Assembly (NCBI GenBank): GCA_016871595.1
Contig: VHCY01000005.1
Location: forward strand, 1 to 58,037
Source: Verrucomicrobiota bacterium
GTDB lineage: Bacteria; Verrucomicrobiota; Verrucomicrobiia; Opitutales; Opitutaceae
Direction: 5' to 3'
DNA: 58,037 nucleotides
Program-made: the position numbers and the translations under genes
Notes under the pieces: model-generated
What the model was told of the DNA's origin: nothing
What the model saw: the letters and a program-made list of their open reading frames with translations, nothing else
Database searches by the model: none
Part shown: positions 27,417 through 35,290 of the stretch, one piece after another
How the letters are laid out: the number at the start of each line of letters is the position of its first letter
How positions within the stretch are numbered: the stretch's first letter is position 1

Positions 27417-28898
27417 TCAGGCGGCGAGCGGCGGATGGCCGAAGAGTCCGCGCCGCCGGATCGCGGCCGCGACCGTCGGCGGCACCTGCCGGGCCCAGGC
27501 GGGATCGCCCGCCCGGATGTGCTGCAGGACGTCCCCGGAGCGGGCGCCGAGCGCGGCGGCGTCGAAGCCCGTGAGGGATTCGATGTAGCCGTTCTGCAGG
27601 AGGTGGTCGTAGAGGTTCCGCAGGTGCGGCGTGATGTGGACGTTCCGGGCCGTGATGAGCACGTCGCGCGCGAAGGCGTGGCCGGCGATGGAGCCGTGCG
27701 GCAGCGCGGCCTCGGAAGTCCGTTCGAGGGGCTGCTGGCGCATCGGGTAGATGTAAAGCTTGACCGCGTGGCGGAACATGCGGCCGAAGGACTCGAGGAT
27801 GCCGCCCTCGAGGTGTTCGTAGTACTTCTCGTTGAACACCTCGAGCAGGTTGTCGATGCCGAGCGCCATTCCGATCATCTCGCGGGTGTAGCGCCGGAAG
27901 TAGGAGGTCAGCCGGTAATACTCCGGGTAGTTCGAGATGAGCGTGGTGAAGCCCAGCTCGCCAAGGAGGTCCACCCGGGACAGGAAGTCGGCCGCGTCGA
28001 GCTCGCCCGCGCCGGCGGCGAGCAGGTTGTTCATCGTGATCTCCATCAGCGCGATCACCTCGCGGCCCTGGACGGCGGGCTCCTGCACGAACTGGGCGGT
28101 CGCGCAGGTCAGCATATCCACGTTCGCGAGGGTCACGGGGCGGAAGCTGCCGCGCTCGACGAGCACCGCCTTGCGGTGCAGCACCTCGGAGGGCTGGAGG
28201 ACCTCCCCGCGCGCCCCGAACATCACGGCGTTGGTGAGGCCGTGGCGGACGAGGTGGAGCGCCATCAGCCGGTTGTCGACGTGCGCGAGCGCGGGCCCGC
28301 GGAAGGCGATCATATCCACCTCGAGCCGTGCCGCGCCCACGTGGTCGACGAGCGACTCGACCAGCCGCCGGGGGTCGTCGAGGTAGTAAAAGGCCCCGTA
28401 GATCAGGTTCGTGCCGGCGATGCCGAGGGCCGCCTGCTGGGCGACCGCCTCCTTGTCCCACATCCGCACGTGCAGGATGATGTCGTTGGGCTCGCCGCCC
28501 GGCGTGGCCTGGAAGCGGATGCCCATCCAGCCGTGCGCCTCGTTGTTCCCCTTGAAACCGCGCGTGGTCACGGTGTCGGCGAAGACGAAGAAGGTCGTGC
28601 GGTCGCCCCGCTGGCCGGCGAGACGCTCCTGCAGCAGCGCGTACTCGTGGTCGAGCATCAGCGTGAGGCGCTCGCGCGACACGTACCGCGGGGCCTTCCC
28701 GTAGATCGCGTCGCTGAAGGTCATATCGTAGGCCGAGATCGTCTTGGCCACGGTCCCCGCCGCGCCGCCCGCCTGGAAGAAGACGCGCGCCACCTCCTGC
28801 CCCGCCCCGATCTCCGCGAACGTCCCGTACTTCGCCTCGTCGAGGTTGATCGTGAGGGCCTTCCGGTTGGTCGTCAGGAGCTCCTTCTGTTCCGTCAT
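27417..28898 (-). CDS. conserved uncharacterised protein (MTEQKELLTTNRKALTINLDEAKYGTFAEIGAGQEVARVFF...)
   Basis: complete 493-aa ORF; recognised as a widely distributed uncharacterised family; no catalytic motif identified. Confidence 0.75.
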   Translation of the reverse strand: MTEQKELLTTNRKALTINLDEAKYGTFAEIGAGQEVARVFFQAGGAAGTVAKTISAYDMTFSDAIYGKAPRYVSRERLTLMLDHEYALLQERLAGQRGDRTTFFVFADTVTTRGFKGNNEAHGWMGIRFQATPGGEPNDIILHVRMWDKEAVAQQAALGIAGTNLIYGAFYYLDDPRRLVESLVDHVGAARLEVDMIAFRGPALAHVDNRLMALHLVRHGLTNAVMFGARGEVLQPSEVLHRKAVLVERGSFRPVTLANVDMLTCATAQFVQEPAVQGREVIALMEITMNNLLAAGAGELDAADFLSRVDLLGELGFTTLISNYPEYYRLTSYFRRYTREMIGMALGIDNLLEVFNEKYYEHLEGGILESFGRMFRHAVKLYIYPMRQQPLERTSEAALPHGSIAGHAFARDVLITARNVHITPHLRNLYDHLLQNGYIESLTGFDAAALGARSGDVLQHIRAGDPAWARQVPPTVAAAIRRRGLFGHPPLAA

Positions 28899-28994
28899 GA
28901 GGCGGAGGGTGCCCCACCCGCGGCCCGGCGCAACCGCGCTTTGCACCGGGTTTCGACTGGAGGAACCGTCGAAAGCGGCTAGGGTCGCCCCCTG

Positions 28995-30830
28995 ATGAAA
29001 AACTTTCTCGGTTCGCTGCTCGGCGCGCTGGCCGCCCTAGTGATCTTCTCCGGCGCCGTCGTGACGCTCGGGTTCGGCCTGCTCGGCGCGCTGGCGGCTC
29101 TCGGCGAATCCGAGAAGTCGTCCCCCGCGGTGCTGCCCGGCTCGTACCTTGTGCTCGACCTGTCCACCAACTTCTCGGACGCCCCGCCCCACCTCGATCT
29201 CGCGGCCCTGCGCGGCCGGGAGGAATCCCTTCAACTGCGGGCGGCCACGCGCTCCCTGCGCGCGGCGGCCGCGGACGAGCGCATCGCGGGCGTCTACCTC
29301 ACCGGGGACCTCAACCCTGCGGGCTATGGCTCCGGCCACGCTGCGCTGCGGGAACTGCGCGCGGCACTCTTGGCCTTCCGCGAGGCCGGTAAGCCGGTGG
29401 TCGCCTACCTCACCTTCGCCTCGACCCGAACCTACTACGTGGCCTCCGCTGCGAGCGACCTCGCGCTCGACCCTTACGGGATGATCCTGCTGCCCGGGCT
29501 CGCGGCCGAACCGATGTTCTTCGCCGGCGCCTTGGAGAAGGTCGGGATCAATGTGCAGGTCACCCGCGCCGGGAAATACAAGTCCGCGGTCGAACCCTTC
29601 ACCCGCCGCGAGATGAGCGCGGAGAACCGGGAGGAGGTCCGCGAGCTGCTGCAGGACATCTGGGCCAGCCTCCTGGGCGAGATCGGGACCAGCCGCGGGG
29701 TCGCCGCGGCCCAGGTGCAGGCGGTCGTCGACCAGGAGGGCCTGATCCGCGCCGCGGAGGCCCTCGGAGCGCGCCTCATTGACCGGACCGCCTACCGCGA
29801 CGAGATCTACGACGCCCTCAAGGCCAAGACGGGCCGCGCCGGCTCGGAGAAGCCCTTCAAGCAGGTCACGCTCCCCGCCTACGCCCGGCAGCTCAAGCCG
29901 GCCAGCGCGCTGCCGGCCCCGCGCCCCGTCGAGGGAGTGGAGCCCGGGTCCGGCAAGGCCGGCCGGATCGCGATCGTCTACGCCGAGGGCGAGATCGTCG
30001 ACGGCGAGGGCAGCCCCGATGAGATCGGCGGCGCGCGCCTCTCCCGGGAGCTGCGGAAGCTGCGCCAAGACAAGAACGTCCGCGCCGTCGTGCTGCGGGT
30101 GAACAGCCCCGGCGGCAGCGCCGCCTCCTCCGAGGTCGTCCAGCGCGAGGTCCGGCTGCTGCGCCGCGAGAAGCCGGTGGTCGTCTCGATGGGCAGCTAC
30201 GCCGCCTCCGGCGGCTACTGGATCTCTGCCTACGCGGACCGCATCTTCGCCGAGCCCACCACGATCACGGGCTCGATCGGCGTGTTTGGGATGCAGTTCG
30301 ACGTCCAGCGCCTCGCCGACACCATCGGCGTGACTTTCGACCGGGTGAAGACGGGCCGCTTTGCCGACGCGATGACCGTCTCCCGGCCTAAGACTGCCGA
30401 GGAGATGGCGGTGCTCCAGCGGATGGTCGATTGGATCTACGGCGAGTTCCTCGCCAAGGTCGCCGAGGGTCGCAACCTGCCCCCCGAAAAGGTGGCCGCG
30501 ATCGCTCAGGGCCGCGTCTGGTCCGGCGCCGATGCGCTCGAGCACGGTCTGGTCGACGAGCTCGGCGGCCTGGATGCCGCCCTGGCTTACGCCGCGGGCA
30601 AGGCCGGCCTTGGCGCGGACTACCGCGTGGTGGAGATTCCCCGGGAGCGAGAGCTAGTCGAGGTCATCCAGGAGCTGATCGAGCAGGCCGTGCCCGGCGC
30701 CGCCCGCGTCTCCGCCGGCCCGCTCGAGGAGCTCCGCCGCCGTCTGGAGCGGGAACTGCGTGCCCTCGCGGCCTGCAACGACCCGCAGGGCGTCTACGCG
30801 CGCCTGCCCTTCACGCTCTCCGTCCGCTGA
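28995..30830 (+). CDS. sppA: signal peptide peptidase SppA, 67K type
   Basis: N-terminal TM, tandem S49 domains, VLRVNSPGGSAASSEVV, VVSMGSYAASGGYWISA, EPTTITGSIGVFG. Confidence 0.95.
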   Translation: MKNFLGSLLGALAALVIFSGAVVTLGFGLLGALAALGESEKSSPAVLPGSYLVLDLSTNFSDAPPHLDLAALRGREESLQLRAATRSLRAAAADERIAGVYLTGDLNPAGYGSGHAALRELRAALLAFREAGKPVVAYLTFASTRTYYVASAASDLALDPYGMILLPGLAAEPMFFAGALEKVGINVQVTRAGKYKSAVEPFTRREMSAENREEVRELLQDIWASLLGEIGTSRGVAAAQVQAVVDQEGLIRAAEALGARLIDRTAYRDEIYDALKAKTGRAGSEKPFKQVTLPAYARQLKPASALPAPRPVEGVEPGSGKAGRIAIVYAEGEIVDGEGSPDEIGGARLSRELRKLRQDKNVRAVVLRVNSPGGSAASSEVVQREVRLLRREKPVVVSMGSYAASGGYWISAYADRIFAEPTTITGSIGVFGMQFDVQRLADTIGVTFDRVKTGRFADAMTVSRPKTAEEMAVLQRMVDWIYGEFLAKVAEGRNLPPEKVAAIAQGRVWSGADALEHGLVDELGGLDAALAYAAGKAGLGADYRVVEIPRERELVEVIQELIEQAVPGAARVSAGPLEELRRRLERELRALAACNDPQGVYARLPFTLSVR

Positions 30831-30842
30831 CCCGATCCCCCG

Positions 30843-31376
30843 ATGTCCTCCGCCCACACCCTCGTCCAGGAAGTCACCGCCACCGCGATCCCCGCCGGGC
30901 ATCGCGCTACCCTGCCGGCGGGCACGCGCGCGCACGTGGTCCAGAGCCTGGGCGGCAACGTGACCGTGCGGACGGACGCCGGCCTGTTCCGGATCGACCG
31001 GGACCAGGTGGCCGCGCTGGCCGGCTACGAGCCCGCGCCGGAGGCCGCGCCCGTCGCGGGCGAGTTCAGCGAGGAGGCGGTTTGGTCCGCCCTCCGCACC
31101 TGCTTCGACCCGGAGATCCCGGTCAACATCGTCGACCTCGGGCTGATCTACGATCTGGCGATCGAGGCGGACGGGGCGGGCCGCCACGGGGTGGAGGTGA
31201 AGATGACGCTCACCGCGCCGGGGTGCGGGATGGGTCCGGTCATCGCCGAGGATGCCCGGGCGAAGATCGCGCAGCTGCCCAGCGTGCATTCGGCCCGGGT
31301 CCACATCGTCTGGGACCCGCAATGGACCCCGCATATGATCTCCCCCGCCGGCCGGAAAGCGCTGGGGTTGGAGTGA
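30843..31376 (+). CDS. sufT: SufT-like MIP18/DUF59 Fe-S assembly protein
   Basis: ALRTCFDPEIPVNIVDLGLIYDLAI ... MTLTAPGCGMGPVIAEDA. Confidence 0.9.
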   Translation: MSSAHTLVQEVTATAIPAGHRATLPAGTRAHVVQSLGGNVTVRTDAGLFRIDRDQVAALAGYEPAPEAAPVAGEFSEEAVWSALRTCFDPEIPVNIVDLGLIYDLAIEADGAGRHGVEVKMTLTAPGCGMGPVIAEDARAKIAQLPSVHSARVHIVWDPQWTPHMISPAGRKALGLE

Positions 31377-31396
31377 GCCGCGCGGGCCGGCCCGCG

Positions 31397-31909
31397 TCAG
31401 TCCGATTTGGGTGAGGCGGGAGCCCCCGCCTTGCCGGTGCCGTCCGCCGGGTTCTCGTCCCGCTTCTCCCGCACCTTGCGGACGCGTTCGAGCATCTCCT
31501 GGCGCATCTGCTCCAGCTGGGTGCGCTGTGCGGGCGTGAGGAGCGCGGCCACGTCGGCATACATCCGCTCGGTGGTGCGGGTGGTGTCGGCGAGGTGTTC
31601 CTTCTGCATCCGCTGCAGGTCCTCCGCGGCGCGGCTGACGATCGGCCGGATCGCCTTCTGCTGTTCCGGGGTGGGGCTCAGCCGCTGGGTGAGCTGGCGC
31701 ATCACCTGCGGGGCGATGCCCTTCGCCGGCGCCGGCGCGGCGGGAGCGGCCGCCACCGGCTTGCTGGCCGCGGCCTTGCCCGGACCGGGCTTCGGCCGGG
31801 TCACCTCGGCCACGCGGGCCGCGGAGCGCAGCGTGAAGAAGCCGCCGAAGACCGCGCCGGCGATGAACACGCCGACGAAGGCCAAAATCACCTTCCAGGG
31901 CCGGTCCAT
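31397..31909 (-). CDS. membrane-anchored Spy/CpxP-like (LTPxQ) periplasmic protein
   Basis: N-terminal TM, Ala/Pro linker, helical region with RLSPTPEQQKAIRPIV and LLTPAQRTQLEQMRQEMLERV. Confidence 0.65.
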   Translation of the reverse strand: MDRPWKVILAFVGVFIAGAVFGGFFTLRSAARVAEVTRPKPGPGKAAASKPVAAAPAAPAPAKGIAPQVMRQLTQRLSPTPEQQKAIRPIVSRAAEDLQRMQKEHLADTTRTTERMYADVAALLTPAQRTQLEQMRQEMLERVRKVREKRDENPADGTGKAGAPASPKSD

Positions 31910-31910
31910 C

Positions 31911-32234
31911 CTAGTCGGCGAGCGCCAGCACGACCGCCACAACGTCCTCGCCGATGGGCAGCGACTCCTCGCCGCCAGCCAGGCCGCCCAACCGCCGCGC
32001 GGCCTCCTCGTAGTTCAGCGCGACGGCGCAGAGCGCGAGGATGCAGGCGACGCCGAGGGCGCGCAGGGCCAGCAGGTCGAGCAGCGAAACCGGCGCGCGG
32101 CGGCCGAGGGCCAGCGCGACCACGCGGGTGCCGAAGCCCAGCGGCGCGGCCGTGGCGCGGGGGTCAGGCGCGAGACGGGCGGCGCGCACCAGACGATTCC
32201 AGACGGAGCCGGGCGGCAGGGGGGAGGGACTCAT
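31911..32234 (-). CDS. small single-TM protein, possible anti-sigma factor
   Basis: 107 aa, ATGA overlap with sigma gene, one TM helix (LDLLALRALGVACILALCAVAL). Confidence 0.55.
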   Translation of the reverse strand: MSPSPLPPGSVWNRLVRAARLAPDPRATAAPLGFGTRVVALALGRRAPVSLLDLLALRALGVACILALCAVALNYEEAARRLGGLAGGEESLPIGEDVVAVVLALAD

Positions 32235-32827
32235 GAACGTTCCTTTTTTCGTAGTTCCAGAAACAACTTTTGCAATTTCCGTCGCGCGCGGAAGGCCCGC
32301 ACCTTGATCAGGGACTGGTTCCAGCCGGTCAGGGCGGCGATTTCGGCGATCGTCTTCTGCTCCAGGTCCAGCAGGCGGAGGACCAGTTGGTCGTCCGGCT
32401 TGAGCTGGCCCAGGAGCTTCTGCACCAGCTCGGTGGCCGCCAGGGCGTCGTTCGCCGGTACCTCACGCTCGTTGGTGAGCACCGCGTCGAGGACGTCCGC
32501 CTCGCTCTCCGAGAGGTCCGCCCACCGGAATTCCGGGCGGCGCTTCTGGGCCCGGAGATGGTCGATGCACGTGGTCACCGCGATGCGGGAGACCCAGTGC
32601 GTGAAGTGCACGGCCCCCTGGTACTGTGCGAGGCGGGAGAACATCTTCAGGAAAACCTCCTGCGTGAGGTCCTCCTCGGCGACCCGACGGGGCAGGTGCG
32701 AGCGGACGATGCGGATGACCAGCGGGTAGAGGTGGTCGACCAGCTCGCGGGCCGCGCGCTGGTCGCCGGCCCGCACGAGCGCAAGGCAACCCGCCACGTC
32801 AAAGGGCGGCTCGGCGGGTTCAGGCAT
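32231..32827 (-). CDS. ECF RNA polymerase sigma factor
   Basis: VRSHLPRRVAEEDLTQEVFLKMFSRLAQYQ and LKPDDQLVLRLLDLEQKTIAEIAALTGWNQSLIKVRAFRARRKL. Confidence 0.93.
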   Translation of the reverse strand: MPEPAEPPFDVAGCLALVRAGDQRAARELVDHLYPLVIRIVRSHLPRRVAEEDLTQEVFLKMFSRLAQYQGAVHFTHWVSRIAVTTCIDHLRAQKRRPEFRWADLSESEADVLDAVLTNEREVPANDALAATELVQKLLGQLKPDDQLVLRLLDLEQKTIAEIAALTGWNQSLIKVRAFRARRKLQKLFLELRKKERS

Positions 32828-32911
32828 AGGGAAATGGAGCCGCGGCCATGCACGACACGCAAGACGCCCCTGCGGGCGGGTGCGTTACAGTTTGCGGGGC
32901 GGGCCCGGACC

Positions 32912-32940
32912 TTGACATTTCTCCCCCCGGCGCGGATACC
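32912..32940 (+). promoter_or_regulatory. putative sigma70-like promoter for leuA
   Basis: perfect TTGACA (32912-32917), 17-bp spacer, weak -10 GATACC (32935-32940). Confidence 0.5.
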
Positions 32941-32946
32941 GGCCGG

Positions 32947-32997
32947 ATGATCGCTCGCCGCTGGGGACTCCGACTTACGCGCGCGCACGGCCGTTGA
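32947..32997 (+). CDS. candidate 16-aa leader ORF MIARRWGLRLTRAHGR
   Basis: ATG lies at the predicted transcription start; TGA lies within the leuA upstream hairpin. Confidence 0.3.
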   Translation: MIARRWGLRLTRAHGR

Positions 32998-33025
32998 TGG
33001 CGTCCTCCGGACGCCGGTCGTGCGT
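32983..33025 (+). promoter_or_regulatory. strong two-part stem-loop in leuA 5' region
   Basis: outer stem gcgcacggcc/ggtcgtgcgt (two G-U), inner stem ggcgtcc-tcc-ggacgcc, one-sided gttgat bulge. Confidence 0.55.
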
Positions 33026-33139
33026 CTTCCCGTGGTTCCCGCCGGCGCGGTGAGCGCCCGGTGGTCCGGCCCCTCCCGCCGCGGGGCCCTGCGCCGCTCC
33101 CGTTCCCGCCCTCCCTCCTTTTTTTCGCCTTTCCCGTCC

Positions 33140-34813
33140 ATGCAACCCGCGCCCATCACGAAATACCGGCCGTTCCCGCCGGTGAACCTGCCTGACCGCC
33201 AGTGGCCGGGTCGCACGCTGACCCGGGCGCCGATCTGGTGCAGCGTCGACCTGCGGGACGGCAACCAGGCCTTGGCCCAGCCGATGAGCGTCGAGGAGAA
33301 GCTCGAGTACTTCGCCCTGCTGGTGCGCATCGGCTTCAAGGAGATCGAGATCGGCTTTCCCAGCGCGTCGCAGATCGAGTTCGATTTCTGCCGGCGGCTG
33401 ATCGAGGGCCACGTGATCCCGGACGACGTGGCGGTGCAGGTCCTCTGCCAGGCCCGGGAGGACCTCATCGTGCGCAGCTTCGAGGCCCTCCGGGGGGCGC
33501 GCCAGGCGATCTTCCACCTGTACAACTCGACCTCGCCGGCCCAGCGCCGCCACGTGTTCAACGCGTCGCGCGCGGACATCCTCCGGATCGCCACGCAGGG
33601 CACGGCGTGGGTCCGCCAGCACGCCGCGCCGTTGGTGGCGGCGGGTACGCGCGTCCGGTTCGAGTACTCGCCGGAGAGCTTTACCAGCACGGAGCTGGAT
33701 TACGCCCTCGAGGTCTGCGAGGCGGTCACGGATGTCTGGCAGCCGACCGCGGCCGAGCCGATCATTCTGAACCTGCCGGCCACGGTGGAGTACGCTTCGC
33801 CCAACGTGCACGCCGACCAGATCGAGTGGATGTGCCGGCACCTCACCCGGCGGGACCGCACGCTCGTCTCGCTGCATACGCACAACGATCGCGGCACGGG
33901 CGTCGCCGCCACCGAGCTGGCCCTGCTGGCGGGGGCGGACCGCGTCGAGGGGACGCTCTTTGGCAACGGCGAGCGTACCGGCAACCTCGACCTCGTGACT
34001 TCCGCGCTGAACCTCTACACCCACGGCATTCATCCGGGGCTCGACTTCAGTAACATCAACGAGATCCGCGAGGTGTACGAGCGCACGACCCGCCTGGAGG
34101 TGCCGCCGCGGCACCCCTACGCGGGGGAACTGGTGTTCACCGCCTTCAGCGGCTCGCACCAAGACGCGATCAAGAAGTCCTGGGCTGCGCGCGACCCGGC
34201 CCGGCCCGATGAACCTTGGGACGTGCTCTACATCCCCATCGACCCGGCCGACATCGGCCGCAGCTACCGCGCGATCATCCGCATCAACGCGCAGTCCGGC
34301 AAGGGCGGCGTCGCCTATATCCTCGAGCAGGAGTTCGGCTACAGCCTGCCGAAGGCGATGCACCGCGAGATCGGCCGCCTGATCAACGAGGTCGCCGACA
34401 CCCGCGGCACCGAGCTGACCCCGGCGGATGTGCACGAGGTGTTCCGCGAGGAGTACATTGAACGCCGGGCGCCCCTGGCCCTGCAGCACTTCAAAACGAC
34501 GGAGCGCGACAGTGAAGTGACCTGCGTCGCGACCCTCCTGATCGACGGGGTCGCGCGCGAGCTGACCGGGCAGGGCAACGGCCCGATCGACGCGTTCACG
34601 CGGGCCTTGGCCGCGACCACGCTGCCGCGGTTCGAGGTGCTGAGTTACGCGGAGCATTCACTCGGCAAGGGTTCCGAGGCCCGGGCGGTAAGCTACATCC
34701 AGATCAAGACCGACCGGGGCCAGACTCTCTTCGGCGCGGGCATCGACACCAACATCGAGCTCGCGTCGATCAAGGCGATCGTCAGCGCCCTCAACCGCGC
34801 CCTCGCGCGCTGA
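33140..34813 (+). CDS. leuA: 2-isopropylmalate synthase
   Basis: WCSVDLRDGNQALAQPM, SLHTHNDRGTGVAATELALLAGADRVEGTLFGNGERTGN. Confidence 0.96.
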   Translation: MQPAPITKYRPFPPVNLPDRQWPGRTLTRAPIWCSVDLRDGNQALAQPMSVEEKLEYFALLVRIGFKEIEIGFPSASQIEFDFCRRLIEGHVIPDDVAVQVLCQAREDLIVRSFEALRGARQAIFHLYNSTSPAQRRHVFNASRADILRIATQGTAWVRQHAAPLVAAGTRVRFEYSPESFTSTELDYALEVCEAVTDVWQPTAAEPIILNLPATVEYASPNVHADQIEWMCRHLTRRDRTLVSLHTHNDRGTGVAATELALLAGADRVEGTLFGNGERTGNLDLVTSALNLYTHGIHPGLDFSNINEIREVYERTTRLEVPPRHPYAGELVFTAFSGSHQDAIKKSWAARDPARPDEPWDVLYIPIDPADIGRSYRAIIRINAQSGKGGVAYILEQEFGYSLPKAMHREIGRLINEVADTRGTELTPADVHEVFREEYIERRAPLALQHFKTTERDSEVTCVATLLIDGVARELTGQGNGPIDAFTRALAATTLPRFEVLSYAEHSLGKGSEARAVSYIQIKTDRGQTLFGAGIDTNIELASIKAIVSALNRALAR

Positions 34814-34836
34814 GGCTGCGCATCCGCGGGGCCGGC

Positions 34837-35280
34837 TCAGGCGCCGCGGAAGTGGCGGGGGAAGAGCGGCACGTTCTCGAAGTGCCGCAGGGCCGGCTCG
34901 CCGGGGCCGCCGGCCGGTCCCTCCGCCCCCAGCGCCACCTCCACCACGTCAAAGCGGACCGTGCGGGGAGGGTGGCGCAGGCCGCGGAGATAGGCGCGGG
35001 CAGCTTGGAGCAGCACCTTCTTCTTCCGCCGATCCACTGCGAAGTACCCCGGCACGAGCGCGCGGGCGGACCGCGCCTTGACCTCCACGAACACCAGCAC
35101 GTCGCCGTCCGCGCAGACGAGATCGAGTTCCTCCCGGCGGTCAGCCGGGTTACGCCAGTTACGGGCCAGCACCCGCCAGCCTTGGGCCGCGAGCGTCTCG
35201 GCCGCCAGGGCCTCCGCGCGCGCCCCGGACGACGGCGGCGCGGGCACTAGGCCGCGGAGCCTCGCTAGCAGCGCACGCAT
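34837..35280 (-). CDS. yraN: YraN/UPF0102 endonuclease-like protein
   Basis: GARAEALAAETLAAQGWRVLARNWRNPADRREELDLVCADGDVLVFVEVKARS. Confidence 0.9.
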   Translation of the reverse strand: MRALLARLRGLVPAPPSSGARAEALAAETLAAQGWRVLARNWRNPADRREELDLVCADGDVLVFVEVKARSARALVPGYFAVDRRKKKVLLQAARAYLRGLRHPPRTVRFDVVEVALGAEGPAGGPGEPALRHFENVPLFPRHFRGA

Positions 35281-35290
35281 CGGTGGGGGC

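Noticed and set aside
33052-33125. Rho-independent terminator before leuA at the T-run (33118-33125)
   Set aside because: T-run is separated by ~35 nt of G-poor sequence from the nearest stem; geometry is wrong for an intrinsic terminator
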